Of a stretch of 64,000 bases of DNA, positions 25,715 through 36,798 are shown piece after piece (the first letter of the stretch is position 1; each line of letters opens with the position of its first letter). The notes below the pieces were generated by a model. It made no database searches. It was given only the letters and a program-made list of their open reading frames with translations, and was not told the origin of the DNA. The position numbers and the translations under genes were made by a program. The stretch covers positions 124,001 through 188,000 of the forward strand of contig NZ_NCUW01000026.1 in assembly GCF_002096335.1 (NCBI RefSeq), read 5' to 3'. This DNA comes from Streptococcus oralis subsp. dentisani. Its GTDB lineage: Bacteria; Bacillota; Bacilli; Lactobacillales; Streptococcaceae.

Positions 25715-27652
25715 CTAGGCTTTCACTTCGATGATAGCGTCACCCTTGACAACTGAACCGCTTGCGACTGGTGTCACAGAAGCATAGTCAGCTGTATTGG
25801 TAACGATAACCATTGTTGTGTCATCAAGACCAGCTGCAGCGATTTTGTTTGAGTCAAAGGTTCCAAGAACGTCACCTGCTTTGACCTTGTCGCCTTGAGC
25901 AACTTTTGCTTCAAAACCTTCGCCGTTCATAGATACAGTGTCGATACCAACGTGGATCAAGATTTCAGCTCCATCGGCTGTCTTCAAACCAAAGGCGTGA
26001 CCTGTTGGAAATGCGATCGATACTTCGGCATCAGCTGGTGCGTAAACCACGCCTTGGCTTGGTTTCACTGCGATTCCTTGTCCCATAGCACCACTTGAAA
26101 AGACTGGGTCATTAACATTCTCAAGAGCAACTACGTCACCAACGATAGGAGTTTGGATTGTTTCGTTTTGAGGAGTATCAGACTCTTCCACTACTGGCGC
26201 TTCTATTGTAGTTTCAGTAACTGTTTCTGCAATTGCTGTTGCGGCTTCATCAGCAAAGACAACTGCTGCTTTTGTTTTACCATAGAAATAAGTCAAGGCA
26301 AAGGCTGCGGCAAATGAAATCACTTCTGCAACTACATACATAGGGATTGAACCGGCTTTAATAGATAGGAATCCGATAAATCCAGCTGCTCCCAAAGAAA
26401 CAGCAATGACATGGGTCAAGCCTGCAACAAAGGCACCAACTGCTGAACCAGCAAGAGCACAGAAGAATGGGAATTTATATTTTAAGTTCACCCCAAATAG
26501 GGCAGGCTCAGTAATACCAAGGAAAGCAGAGACAGCCGCAGAACTTGACAATCCTTTAGTTTTAGCATTTTTAGTCAAGAAGTAAATAGCAAGAGTGGCT
26601 GCACCTTGCGCAACGTTTGCCATTGAAGCAACAACAAAGATGTAGTCACCAAATCCAGTACCATTATTATTGTATGCTGATAGTAACTGTGTTTCAATAG
26701 CAGGGAATGATTGGTGAAGCCCTGTCATAACAATCAATGAGTATGTTCCACCAAAGAGCCCCATACCAAATGCACCTGTAGTATTGTATAGCCATACAAT
26801 CGCATTAGTAATCGCATCAGATACTACTAACATCACCGGACCGATAACTGTAAAAGTTAGGAATCCTGTAATCATAACAGACAAGAGCGGTGTGAAAGTA
26901 AAGTCAACTGCAGATGGCAATTTCTTGTGGAAGAATTTTTCCAGAGTCGCCAATAACCAGACAGCCACAAGAACTGGAATAACTTGGTAAGCATAGTTTG
27001 TTTGTGTAACATGGTAACCTAAAATATCCCAGAAGGCTTCTTTACCACCCAAATCTGGTGTGGTCATAATCATACCGATAGCCGCACCAAGGAATTGGTT
27101 TGCTCCAAAGCGTTTAGCTGCTGAAATACCTACCAAAACAGGCAAGAACATAAATGGAGCTGCAGACATCAATTGAACCATAGCTGAGAAGCCTTTGATT
27201 GCAGGGTACATATCTTCAATTGATTGAGGTCCAAACAAATCTGGCGATGTCAAGAAGTTACGCAATGCCATCAAAAGACCACCTGCAACCAAAGCAGGAA
27301 TGATTGGAACAAAGATATCTGACAAGAGCTTAATCAAATCCATCAAAGGATTGAACTTTTTATCTTTATTAACAATCTCTTTCAAATCATCTGTTGAAGC
27401 TTCTTTCAAACCTGTTTTTTTGATGATTTCTGCGTAGACAAAGTTAACGTCACCAGGACCAATAATAATTTGATATTGTCCGTTTGTGCTAAATGTACCT
27501 TTCACATCAGCATTATTATCTAAAGCTGCTTGATTCACTTTTGATTCGTCTTTTAATACAAGACGAAGACGAGTGGCACAATGCGCTGCAGCTACTAGAT
27601 TATCTTTTCCAACAGCCTCAATGACCTCGGAAGCTACTTTATTATAATCCAT
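25715..27652 (-). CDS. scrA: Sucrose-specific PTS enzyme IIBCA
   Basis: Imports sucrose and phosphorylates it to sucrose-6-phosphate. The 645-residue protein carries an N-terminal EIIB domain with the phosphocysteine in [14 protein letters not shown], a central EIIC domain with about ten membrane segments, and a C-terminal EIIA domain with the active His in [13 protein letters not shown]. An acidic Thr/Glu/Pro linker (about residues 470-520) joins EIIC and EIIA. It is divergent from scrB over a 376-base regulatory region with a catabolite-type operator. The sucrose assignment rests on the scrB-scrR-scrK neighbours. Confidence 0.93.
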   Translation of the reverse strand: MDYNKVASEVIEAVGKDNLVAAAHCATRLRLVLKDESKVNQAALDNNADVKGTFSTNGQYQIIIGPGDVNFVYAEIIKKTGLKEASTDDLKEIVNKDKKFNPLMDLIKLLSDIFVPIIPALVAGGLLMALRNFLTSPDLFGPQSIEDMYPAIKGFSAMVQLMSAAPFMFLPVLVGISAAKRFGANQFLGAAIGMIMTTPDLGGKEAFWDILGYHVTQTNYAYQVIPVLVAVWLLATLEKFFHKKLPSAVDFTFTPLLSVMITGFLTFTVIGPVMLVVSDAITNAIVWLYNTTGAFGMGLFGGTYSLIVMTGLHQSFPAIETQLLSAYNNNGTGFGDYIFVVASMANVAQGAATLAIYFLTKNAKTKGLSSSAAVSAFLGITEPALFGVNLKYKFPFFCALAGSAVGAFVAGLTHVIAVSLGAAGFIGFLSIKAGSIPMYVVAEVISFAAAFALTYFYGKTKAAVVFADEAATAIAETVTETTIEAPVVEESDTPQNETIQTPIVGDVVALENVNDPVFSSGAMGQGIAVKPSQGVVYAPADAEVSIAFPTGHAFGLKTADGAEILIHVGIDTVSMNGEGFEAKVAQGDKVKAGDVLGTFDSNKIAAAGLDDTTMVIVTNTADYASVTPVASGSVVKGDAIIEVKA

Positions 27653-28028
27653 AGCAATAATCTCCTTATAAAAATTTTGTTCTTGTTTGAAAGCGATTTT
27701 ATTCGCCCTACGACTATTATTTTATCATGTTTCTAAAATATGTCAAGCGTTTTGCAGAATTTTTTATTTTCCTTCTCTTCTTTATCTCCGTTTATGATAG
27801 TTTTTGACTGAGTCCTTCTATTTACTTATAAAAATATCCTTAAATTAGAGGGTTCAAAGCTTTTGTTTTTCATTTTATTTCATTTTTTCGTGAAAATTTG
27901 CTCGATTTCTTTCGCTTAATTTATGGCAATCGTTTGACATTTTTTCCTCTTTTTTAACATAAAAGACTTGCTTTTTTTGCCGAAAACGTTTACTATTAAG
28001 ATAGTAGAACTTTAGGAGGAATGATAAA
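27653..28028. promoter_or_regulatory. Divergent scrA/scrB promoter region
   Basis: For scrA (minus strand) there is TTGACA (27741-27746), a 16-base spacer and TAAAAA (27719-27724), with a cre-like TGAAAGCGATTTTA (27690-27703) in the leader. For scrB (plus strand) there is TTGCTT (27968-27973), a 17-base spacer and TACTAT (27991-27996). An operator-like CGAAAACGTTTACT (27981-27994) overlaps that -10, suitable for the LacI-type ScrR or CcpA. The middle is AT-rich with nothing else recognised. Confidence 0.75.
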
Positions 28029-29483
28029 ATGGAATGGACAACAGAGCGTCGCTACAGACGCTACGAAGATTGGACAGATGATGAAGTCAAGCAAATCAAG
28101 GAAAAGATGGCGCAATCTCCTTGGCATACTCGTTACCATGTCGAGCCAAAAATGGGGCTTCTCAATGATCCGAATGGCTTTTCTTATTTTGATGGCAAAT
28201 GGATTCTCTTTTACCAGAACTTTCCTTTTGGTGCAGCTCATGGCTTGAAGTCTTGGGTGCAGCTTGAAAGTGATGATCTGGTGCACTTTTCAGAAACTAA
28301 TGTCAAAGTCTTGCCTGATACAAAACTCGATAGCCACGGGGCCTACTCTGGTTCTGCCATGCAGTTTGGCGATAACTTGTTCCTATTTTATACAGGAAAT
28401 GTCCGTGATGAAAACTGGATCCGTCACCCTTACCAAATTGGTGCTTTGATAGATAAAGATGGTAAGATTACGAAAATTGACAAGATCTTGATTGGCCAAC
28501 CATCTGACTCTACTGACCACTTCCGCGACCCGCAAATTTTTAACTTCAAAGGTCAATACTATGCTATCGTGGGTGGACAGGACTTGGAGAAAAAAGGATT
28601 TGTTCGTCTCTACAAGGCTGTGAACAATGACTACACAAACTGGCAGGCAGTTGGTGACCTAGACTTTGCCAATGACCGCACTGCCTATATGATGGAATGT
28701 CCAAACTTGGTCTTTATCGGTGAACAACCTATCCTTCTCTACTGCCCACAAGGATTGGATAAGGGTGTTCTAGACTATGACAATATCTATCCAAACATGT
28801 ACAAAATCGGGGATTCCTTTGATCCTGAAAAGGCGCAAATGGTAGATGTGTCTCCATTGCAAAATCTAGACTACGGTTTTGAAGCCTATGCAACTCAAGC
28901 CTTTAACGCTCCAGACGGTCGCGCTCTAGCAGTCAGTTGGCTTGGGCTACCAGATGTAGCCTACCCATCTGACCGTTTTGACCACCAAGGAACCTTTTCA
29001 TTGGTCAAAGAACTCACTATCAAAGATGGGAAACTCTACCAATACCCTGTCGCAGCTATCAAAGAACTTCGCGCTTCTGAAGAAACCTTCTCAAACCGTG
29101 CCCAAACCAATAACAGCTATGAACTGGAGCTCAACTTGGAAGCCAATAGCCAGAGCGAGATTATCTTACTTGCTGATAAAGAAGGCAAGGGGCTTTCCAT
29201 CAACTTCGACCTTGTAAATGGTCAAGTTACAGTGGATCGTAGCCAGGCTGGTGAGCAGTATGCCCAAGAATTTGGGACGACTCGTTCTTGCCCTATCAAT
29301 AACCAAGCTACTACTGCTAACATCTTCATCGACAATTCTATCTTTGAAATTTTCATCAATAAAGGAGAAAAAGTATTTTCTGGTCGCGTCTTTCCGCATA
29401 CGGACCAAAACGGTATCCTCATCAAATCTGGAAATCCAACTGGAACTTACTATGAATTAGATTATGGTCGCAAAACTAACTGA
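28029..29483 (+). CDS. scrB: Sucrose-6-phosphate hydrolase
   Basis: Splits sucrose-6-phosphate into glucose-6-phosphate and fructose (glycoside hydrolase family 32). The 484-residue protein shows the nucleophile motif LLNDPNGFSYFDGKW, the transition-state Asp in FRDPQIF and the acid/base Glu in MMECPNLVF, followed by a C-terminal beta-sandwich. The start follows AGGAGG at a good distance. It overlaps scrR by 20 bases, so sucrose cleavage and its repressor are co-expressed from the scrB promoter. Confidence 0.96.
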   Translation: MEWTTERRYRRYEDWTDDEVKQIKEKMAQSPWHTRYHVEPKMGLLNDPNGFSYFDGKWILFYQNFPFGAAHGLKSWVQLESDDLVHFSETNVKVLPDTKLDSHGAYSGSAMQFGDNLFLFYTGNVRDENWIRHPYQIGALIDKDGKITKIDKILIGQPSDSTDHFRDPQIFNFKGQYYAIVGGQDLEKKGFVRLYKAVNNDYTNWQAVGDLDFANDRTAYMMECPNLVFIGEQPILLYCPQGLDKGVLDYDNIYPNMYKIGDSFDPEKAQMVDVSPLQNLDYGFEAYATQAFNAPDGRALAVSWLGLPDVAYPSDRFDHQGTFSLVKELTIKDGKLYQYPVAAIKELRASEETFSNRAQTNNSYELELNLEANSQSEIILLADKEGKGLSINFDLVNGQVTVDRSQAGEQYAQEFGTTRSCPINNQATTANIFIDNSIFEIFINKGEKVFSGRVFPHTDQNGILIKSGNPTGTYYELDYGRKTN

Positions 29484-30429
29484 TGTCGCAAAACTTGCAG
29501 GCGTCAGCCCCACTACCGTCTCACGGGTTATCAATAAAAAGGGGTATCTATCGGAAAAAACCATTCAAAAGGTCAATGAAGCCATGAGAGAATTGGGCTA
29601 CAAGCCCAACAACCTGGCTCGAAGCCTCCAAGGAAAATCTGCTAAGTTAATTGGTCTCATTTTCCCAAACATTAGTCATGTCTTTTATGCAGAGTTGATT
29701 GACAAGTTGGAACACCAGCTCTTCAAGAATGGTTACAAGACCATCATCTGTAACAGCGAGCATGACTCTGAAAAGGAACGGGAGTACATCGAAATGCTAG
29801 AGGCCAATCAGGTCGACGGTATCATTTCTGGAAGTCACAACTTGGGAATCGAAGACTACAATCGTGTGACAGCGCCGATCATTTCCTTTGACCGAAATCT
29901 ATCACCAGACATCCCTGTTGTCTCCTCTGATAACTACGGTGGCGGGGTCCTCGCTGCCCAAACCCTAGTCAAGACAGGTGCCCAATCTATTATCATGATT
30001 ACAGGGAATGACAATTCCAACTCACCTACTGGACTGCGTCATGCTGGCTTTGCATCTGTACTCCCAAAAGCTCCTATTATCAATGTTTCGAGTGACTTTT
30101 CTCCCGTCAGAAAAGAAATGGAAATCAAGAATATCTTGACTCATCAGAAACCAGATGCCATCTTTGCTTCGGATGATTTGACAGCTATCCTAGTTATCAA
30201 AATCGCTCAGGAACTGGGAATTTCTGTTCCTGAAGAGCTTAAGGTCATCGGCTATGATGGGACTTACTTTATCGAGAACTACTACCCTCATCTGACAACA
30301 ATTAAGCAGCCTCTAAAAGAGATTGCCCACCTCACTGTTGATCTTCTCCTGCAGAAAATTGAAGGCAAGGAAGTCGCGACAACTGGTTACTTCTTACCAG
30401 TTACATTATTACCAGGAAAAAGTATTTAA
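29464..30429 (+). CDS. scrR: LacI-family sucrose operon repressor
   Basis: A 321-residue LacI-type regulator. The N-terminal helix-turn-helix and hinge TDVAKLAGVSPTTVSRVINK is followed by a periplasmic-binding-like ligand domain. It probably represses scrA and scrB through the operators between them and is released by sucrose-derived sugars. Its start lies inside the 3' end of scrB (20-base overlap). It ends at a strong bidirectional terminator. On the far side of that terminator is a decayed mvaA 3' end, and then the CRISPR array. Confidence 0.93.
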   Translation: MVAKLTDVAKLAGVSPTTVSRVINKKGYLSEKTIQKVNEAMRELGYKPNNLARSLQGKSAKLIGLIFPNISHVFYAELIDKLEHQLFKNGYKTIICNSEHDSEKEREYIEMLEANQVDGIISGSHNLGIEDYNRVTAPIISFDRNLSPDIPVVSSDNYGGGVLAAQTLVKTGAQSIIMITGNDNSNSPTGLRHAGFASVLPKAPIINVSSDFSPVRKEMEIKNILTHQKPDAIFASDDLTAILVIKIAQELGISVPEELKVIGYDGTYFIENYYPHLTTIKQPLKEIAHLTVDLLLQKIEGKEVATTGYFLPVTLLPGKSI

Positions 30430-30432
30430 CTA

Positions 30433-30466
30433 CAAAAAACTCAGACCAATTCGTCTGAGTTTTTTT
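30433..30466. terminator. Bidirectional terminator after scrR
   Basis: ACTCAGAC (30439-30446) pairs with GTCTGAGT (30453-30460), followed by six T on the plus strand and AAAAAA on the other side. It ends scrR and would have ended the mvaA gene whose remnant abuts it. Confidence 0.9.
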
Positions 30467-30602
30467 ATGATCGTAAATTTTCTAGATAGCGCTGGGCTGT
30501 CTCTAAGTTAAAGGTTTTCTCTGCGATGAGGCGCTCGACCAGGGGAGCAACCTCGGTCTCACTAGCACCAGCTAGGAGAGCTAGGGATTTGGCAGAAGGA
30601 TT
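30465..30602 (-). pseudogene. Remnant of a second mvaA 3' end
   Basis: The minus strand reads, in frame, NPSAKSLALLAGASETEV, then APLVERLIAEKTFNLE, then TAQRYLENLRS and a stop at 30465. It is the C-terminus of HMG-CoA reductase, missing 36 internal residues (an in-frame deletion between NPSA and KSLALL). Upstream of NPSA the frame meets TAA, so nothing is expressed. The intact mvaA (41717-42991) ends differently, in ERAQQFLKDWRS. About 105 bases are nearly identical between the copies. The remnant sits where mvaA should end beside scrR, so it marks the edge of the CRISPR-Cas insertion. Confidence 0.88.
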
Positions 30603-30891
30603 TTAGTCTCGTTTTTCCAATCAAAAAATATTGAGCATTTAGTTCTGAAACACTTTAAGACAACAGATACAAGACAAATTTCCTTATACTCTTCTAAAAG
30701 TTTTTTACCCAACTGATGTTATTGTTACCAAATGTCTCCATGATGAATTCATTCGATTTACTTGTCTTCTCCTTTGTTATTTAAGATATCTTCATTTACA
30801 CAAAATATGCTTTTTTCCTATAATAAAACACTCCTATCTCTAATTTATCAGTTTTCAATAGGGATATTTTTCTTATATCTCATTTTATGTA
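30603..30891. other. AT-rich stretch between the mvaA remnant and the CRISPR array
   Basis: About 290 bases without a credible gene. It lies at the degenerate-repeat (trailer) end of the array. Plus-strand TATAAT at about 30819-30824 is present, but there is no evidence that it drives anything. Confidence 0.5.
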
Positions 30892-31891
30892 GTCAATCCC
30901 CCGCATGTGCGGGAAAAACCGGTACATCTTATGCTCCTCAACGAAAACCTTAGGATCACCCCCGCGTGTGCGGGAAAAACGGTAAGCACAAGGCTACTGG
31001 TCTGTATGCACCAGGATCACCCCCGCATGTGCGGGAAAAACGTGCCAGGGGACATCTCAAAAACTCCAGAAGAAGGATCACCCCCGCGAGTGCGGGAAAA
31101 ACCTACCAATCTTCTTAAACTTATCTTGAAACTTAGGATCACCCCCGCGTATGCGGGAAAAACTTCTTGCGTGCTTTCTTCAGGTCTTCGAGACCGGGAT
31201 CACCCCCGCATGTGCGGGAAAAACCATAAAGCGAATACAAGCATCTGTGTTTGCCTGGGATCACCCCCGCGTGTGCGGGAAAAACCAGGTTAGCCTTTTA
31301 TGAGTTCTATTTTAACTACGGATCACCCCCGCGTGTGCGGGAAAAACTCAAACGGAGACATCATTGCCATGCCTTATCCGGGATCACCCCCGCGAGTGCG
31401 GGAAAAACTCATCGATGGCAAATATAACCCCTTTTAAACCGGGATCACCTCCGCGAGTGCGGGAAAAACAACGTATCAAGGTCACGGTCAGTCATGCTGA
31501 TAGGATCACCCCCGCGAGTGCGGGAAAAACCAGTTCAGCCAACAGAGCCTTCAGTTACTCCAGGGATCACCCCCGCATGTGCGGGAAAAACTTAATAAAT
31601 TTTAATGATTTAGTCTTGTAATTTAGGATCACCCCCGCATGTGCGGGAAAAACTTCACATCGATAACGGGATCTTTACTCAATCCAGGATCACCCCCGCA
31701 TGTGCGGGAAAAACGTGCCTACTGCGATAATTTGTAAATTGGGATCACCCCCGCATGTGCGGGAAAAACATTTATCAGCGACATAATGGTGATGCGAGCA
31801 AGGGATCACCCCCGCATGTGCGGGAAAAACGTAAGGATTGCAGCACTTGAAATATCTTGTGTAGGATCACCCCCGCGTGTGCGGGAAAAAC
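30892..31891 (-). CRISPR. Type I-E CRISPR array, 17 repeats and 16 spacers
   Basis: The 28-base repeats start at 30892, 30953, 31014, 31075, 31136, 31197, 31258, 31320, 31381, 31442, 31503, 31564, 31626, 31687, 31742, 31803 and 31864. In the crRNA sense (minus strand) they begin GTTTTTCCCGC and end GCGGGGGTGATCC, with a 5-bp CCCGC/GCGGG stem. They closely resemble the type I-E repeat of Streptococcus thermophilus CRISPR4. Spacers are 33 bases, except two of 34 and one of 27 (31715-31741). The repeat at 30892 is degenerate in its outer nine bases, so this is the old end; the young end faces cas2. The four-base loop varies among repeats. Confidence 0.97.
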
Positions 31892-31914
31892 ACTAAAAGA
31901 TCCTATTGAAATCG

Positions 31915-32817
31915 CTAATCCCGATTGATTCTATCCAAAAATTTATTCACTTTTGTTGATAACTGATAGATTAACTTAGCGTCCTGTAAAGCTCTATGAA
32001 GAACTACCTCCTCAATTCCATATTCCTTAAGGGCTGTCTGTAATTGATAGTTAGCCAGAAATAGCTTTTCACTCTTTACAAATTTCTTTAAATCATGAGT
32101 TTTATTTGATAATAAAGGCAAGCCTAACTTGTTAAGCTCATTGTTAATAAACTTAACATCAAAATTGATACCATAGCCAACTAAAGCTGATTCACCTATA
32201 AAAAGCAAAAAATCGGAAAGTACTTCTTTTAAATTTCGACCATTTTGTTCTAATAGAGTCTGAGAAATTCCCGTTAATTTAGAAATCTTCGTAGGCAAGA
32301 TTCCGTCATATTTGATAAGAGCATTAAACTCTTCTGTAGTGGATGGAGTAACCTTAAGTGCCCCAATTTCTATAATGGTATGTTCATTCTCATCTAAACC
32401 ATCCGTCTCAATATCAATCACAATATAGGAACTCTGTGGTTTTGAAGAAACTTCTGAATGACGACCAAAACGCTTGATCCGTCTAAACTTAGCAGCATCA
32501 CTGTATCCAAAACTGGATATTTTTCCATCGCTGTCTGTTTGGCTAGGTAATAGGATTAATGGGATTCCATCATAGTCTAGTACACTCCGCTGAGCATTTA
32601 CGGTATCAAATTGATAGCCAATTTCATTTCTAAAGGCATAACTAATTGTAGCCTCACCTTTTCCAACGTTCGCCTTAATACGATCCCATAACTTTTCACG
32701 AACCCTAGTATTGATATTTCCAACGTAAACCCCTGTGGCAATTTCTTGCATCCACTTGGTTAAATCCCCTTTTAAAGACGGCGGAACATTTTTTAAAGTT
32801 AAAACAGTCAGTGGCAT
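31915..32817 (-). CDS. cas2: CRISPR-associated Cas2 fused to a DnaQ-like 3'-5' exonuclease
   Basis: Residues 1-95 are a type I-E Cas2 (MPLTVLTLKNVPPSLKGDLT, later GIPLILLPSQ). Residues about 128-300 are a DEDDh exonuclease: D135 and E137 in VIDIETDG, D220 in GYGINFDVKF, H274 and D279 in LHRALQDAKL, so all catalytic residues are present. The same fusion in S. thermophilus trims prespacers before Cas1-Cas2 integrates them. The start at 32817 has GGAGA upstream and lies 4 bases after cas1; the in-frame extension to 32892 lies inside cas1. The stop is only 23 bases from the nearest repeat. Confidence 0.93.
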   Translation of the reverse strand: MPLTVLTLKNVPPSLKGDLTKWMQEIATGVYVGNINTRVREKLWDRIKANVGKGEATISYAFRNEIGYQFDTVNAQRSVLDYDGIPLILLPSQTDSDGKISSFGYSDAAKFRRIKRFGRHSEVSSKPQSSYIVIDIETDGLDENEHTIIEIGALKVTPSTTEEFNALIKYDGILPTKISKLTGISQTLLEQNGRNLKEVLSDFLLFIGESALVGYGINFDVKFINNELNKLGLPLLSNKTHDLKKFVKSEKLFLANYQLQTALKEYGIEEVVLHRALQDAKLIYQLSTKVNKFLDRINRD

Positions 32818-32821
32818 ATTA

Positions 32822-34401
<1,580 letters not shown>

Positions 34402-34405
34402 ACCA

Positions 34406-35134
34406 TCAATCTCCTATACTCTTAAAAACATCATGTGCCGTATTTTTATCTCGAAACGAATTCCGAACTTGAACCAGTTCTCTAGTTTCATACCTATAGC
34501 CAAACCTTCTCCCCTTTTGTGAAAAAGACTTGACAACATCTTGTCTCAGTTGATAAATACCTCTATCGGTTAAATGTCTATCAGAATAGATTTCTAAAGT
34601 TACGGAATCCATAAGTTTTCTCTTCATAAACCATGGTGAAGCTTGCCATTCAAGAGTTCTCAAACTTTCAACTGCTCCAATCTCAGTCTCACCTAAGATA
34701 AAATCTGCAGTCAACGGCAGAGCCCTTCTTCCCATAAATGGTTGGAAATAGGGATTTCTCAAAGCTTGTAAAATCATTTCCAAAAACTGCTCATTACTAT
34801 GAGAAAGAGCCACTACAAAAACAGCATCTTCTAAATAATAACGATTTGTGGCATAATTTCGTTCAAACTTTCCTTTTTCTGTATACTTCTGTGCAATATG
34901 AAAATCTCTGAGTAAATTTCCTTGTTGATCCACTCGAACTGCAAAATCCAGCTCGTTTAAACGAGTAATTTTTTCATCATCGTCTCGACGATATCCTAGA
35001 CTTGAAGCAATCAACCCAATAACAGAACTCTTAGAAGGATAAAAATCCGTATGTCTTGTTTCGAAATGTGAACTTGTCCCCCAAGATTGCAAAGGGCCAG
35101 CAAATTTCAACAAAATAGTCTTCATGCCATTCAC
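34406..35134 (-). CDS. cas5e: Cascade subunit Cas5e
   Basis: A 242-residue Cas5 protein that caps the crRNA 5' handle in Cascade. The N-terminus TILLKFAGPLQSWGTSSHFE followed by RHTDFYPSKSSVIGLIAS is diagnostic for Cas5e (CasD). It begins immediately after the cas7e stop with no gap. An alternative start is the Met three codons in (35125). Confidence 0.95.
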   Translation of the reverse strand: MNGMKTILLKFAGPLQSWGTSSHFETRHTDFYPSKSSVIGLIASSLGYRRDDDEKITRLNELDFAVRVDQQGNLLRDFHIAQKYTEKGKFERNYATNRYYLEDAVFVVALSHSNEQFLEMILQALRNPYFQPFMGRRALPLTADFILGETEIGAVESLRTLEWQASPWFMKRKLMDSVTLEIYSDRHLTDRGIYQLRQDVVKSFSQKGRRFGYRYETRELVQVRNSFRDKNTAHDVFKSIGD

Positions 35135-36208
35135 CTATTTTTTGAGGACTTGTCCTAAGGTTTCCGAAAAATCTTTTAATAATTCTGAAACTGAATATTT
35201 TTCCTCACCTATTTGTTTTAAACTCTCATTCTCATCCAAAGTCACATAGAAAGTCAAAAGTGGTTTATTCACGAATTTTTCAACTCTTGTATACTCTTTA
35301 GACAGTTTTTCAATAGATTTTGCCACATAACCATCTGTTGATTTAACTGGTTCTTCAAAAGCACTGACAAGATTAACAGGACGATCATCACGCAAAGAAA
35401 CGATTAGAGCCTGTGGTAAAGTTTGATTGGCAAAGGTATTCACTTTTCCTGTCGGGAGTGAATTTGCAAATGCTTCGATGAATAAATTCAAACTGTTCTT
35501 TAAGGATTTCTCATCCTCTAGTTGTTTTGATAATTCATGAATCGCAACATTGGCATAACGATAGAGCGTAGAAGAGTTAAATTCGATGGTTCCCAGCATA
35601 CCTGCACCTGCATTATCCTCTGGAGCTAAATCATCAATAGCAGTAAAGAAATCAAATTCAGTTTGTACAGCATGTGTTGAAATAGCATGGGCAACTTGAG
35701 AGGAAGCATCCTCGTTTAGAGTTGGATCTTCAGCTACCATTCGACCGAACATAGCAACATCAATGGCTGGATTTGAGTTAGCTAGTTTTTGAAGTTCTTT
35801 TTTATCAGTCAGATTTTCATAGGCCGCTTGAGCTAATTTCTCAGCTTGTCTATCCCCCATAAAGTAAAGTGCCTTGACTTCACCTTTTTTCTTAATTCCA
35901 GTAGCTATCAAGACTGTATCTGCTTTGGTTAGTGCATCTTCAAAACTGATAGAATTATCTAGTTCTACAATTTTACCTGCAACATATCTTACAATGTCTT
36001 TTGTTCGGACACCGACATTAGACTGTTCTCCATAAGTATTAAAATAGTCTCTTATAGCTCTCTTCCAAGCTTGAGAACTCACGCGCGATCTTTTTACACC
36101 CCCGTACTGAGCGGTCTTTGGGCTACCTGTATCATCTCTATTCATATTGGAAGGTGGCAAAGTTTGTATAGCATGAATATCTAAAAATAAGCGTTGATTA
36201 GTTGTCAT
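35135..36208 (-). CDS. cas7e: Cascade backbone subunit Cas7e
   Basis: A 357-residue Cas7/CasC protein that polymerises along the crRNA spacer as the Cascade backbone. It begins RLFLDIHAIQTLPPSNMNRD followed by DTGSPKTAQYGGVKRSRVSS, the strongly conserved family start. It overlaps cse2 by 11 bases and abuts cas5e. Length is normal. Confidence 0.96.
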   Translation of the reverse strand: MTTNQRLFLDIHAIQTLPPSNMNRDDTGSPKTAQYGGVKRSRVSSQAWKRAIRDYFNTYGEQSNVGVRTKDIVRYVAGKIVELDNSISFEDALTKADTVLIATGIKKKGEVKALYFMGDRQAEKLAQAAYENLTDKKELQKLANSNPAIDVAMFGRMVAEDPTLNEDASSQVAHAISTHAVQTEFDFFTAIDDLAPEDNAGAGMLGTIEFNSSTLYRYANVAIHELSKQLEDEKSLKNSLNLFIEAFANSLPTGKVNTFANQTLPQALIVSLRDDRPVNLVSAFEEPVKSTDGYVAKSIEKLSKEYTRVEKFVNKPLLTFYVTLDENESLKQIGEEKYSVSELLKDFSETLGQVLKK

Positions 36209-36791
36209 TGTGTTTTTCTCCTTTGATTTGTTTATAATATGATCTTGCCCAATTTAGGCGAAGATTTTCTTGTACATTTTTTAAAAACCAATACAAGTCC
36301 TCAGCTAACTTAGCGTAATCAACCTTTGTAGCAGGAGACTTTGTTTTGAGTAACATCATCATGTGGCGTAAATGGTAGATCAACTCTTCAAAAGTTGATG
36401 ATGTAATCATAACATTGAACCTTCTGTCGATGGCTGTCGTGTCATCTCCTTTTCGAAGTTGACTAAGAGCAGAACCGATATTTTGATAAGTATCGGGCTC
36501 ATCTAACATCACACCAGTTGAAGTTCCTTGTTGATGTAAGGCGTAAAATTGGATAGTTGCATAAATTGCTAACTCCTCATAGCTAGGCTGCTGGTATGAA
36601 TTGACAAACTCCTCTGGTAAATGCTCAAATAAAATCGGCCAGATATCTGTTGCATCGCTCAAGGGTTTACCCAACGTTTTTCTAATTTTTGCCAGTGCAG
36701 CTTTACTCGATGGTGACTCCAACTCATAACTCAATTGTCTAATAATTCTTTTTGTGACAGATCCAACTGTCTGTTTGGATTGTTCCAACAC
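36198..36791 (-). CDS. cse2: Cascade small subunit Cse2 (Cas11)
   Basis: A 197-residue, mainly helical protein. Two Cse2 copies line the target and displaced strands in type I-E Cascade. The family pattern is seen as IWPILFEHLPEEF, FYALHQQG, a DDTTAIDRRFN stretch and LRHMMMLLKTK. Position between cse1 and cas7e (7-base gap and 11-base overlap) confirms the identity. Confidence 0.94.
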   Translation of the reverse strand: MLEQSKQTVGSVTKRIIRQLSYELESPSSKAALAKIRKTLGKPLSDATDIWPILFEHLPEEFVNSYQQPSYEELAIYATIQFYALHQQGTSTGVMLDEPDTYQNIGSALSQLRKGDDTTAIDRRFNVMITSSTFEELIYHLRHMMMLLKTKSPATKVDYAKLAEDLYWFLKNVQENLRLNWARSYYKQIKGEKHNDN

Positions 36792-36798
36792 ACACCTC

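Noticed and set aside
30680..30720. BOX-like sequence (ATACTCTTC) beside the CRISPR array
   Set aside because: Only a short boxA-like string; boxB and boxC parts are absent.
30907..31621. Open frames of 128 and 85 codons rich in repeated Pro, Arg and Cys across the array
   Set aside because: They are translations of the CRISPR repeats themselves; the periodic pattern follows the 61-base repeat-spacer unit.
30920..31863. Self-targeting spacers
   Set aside because: I found no obvious match of a spacer elsewhere in the window by eye; a proper search was not possible.
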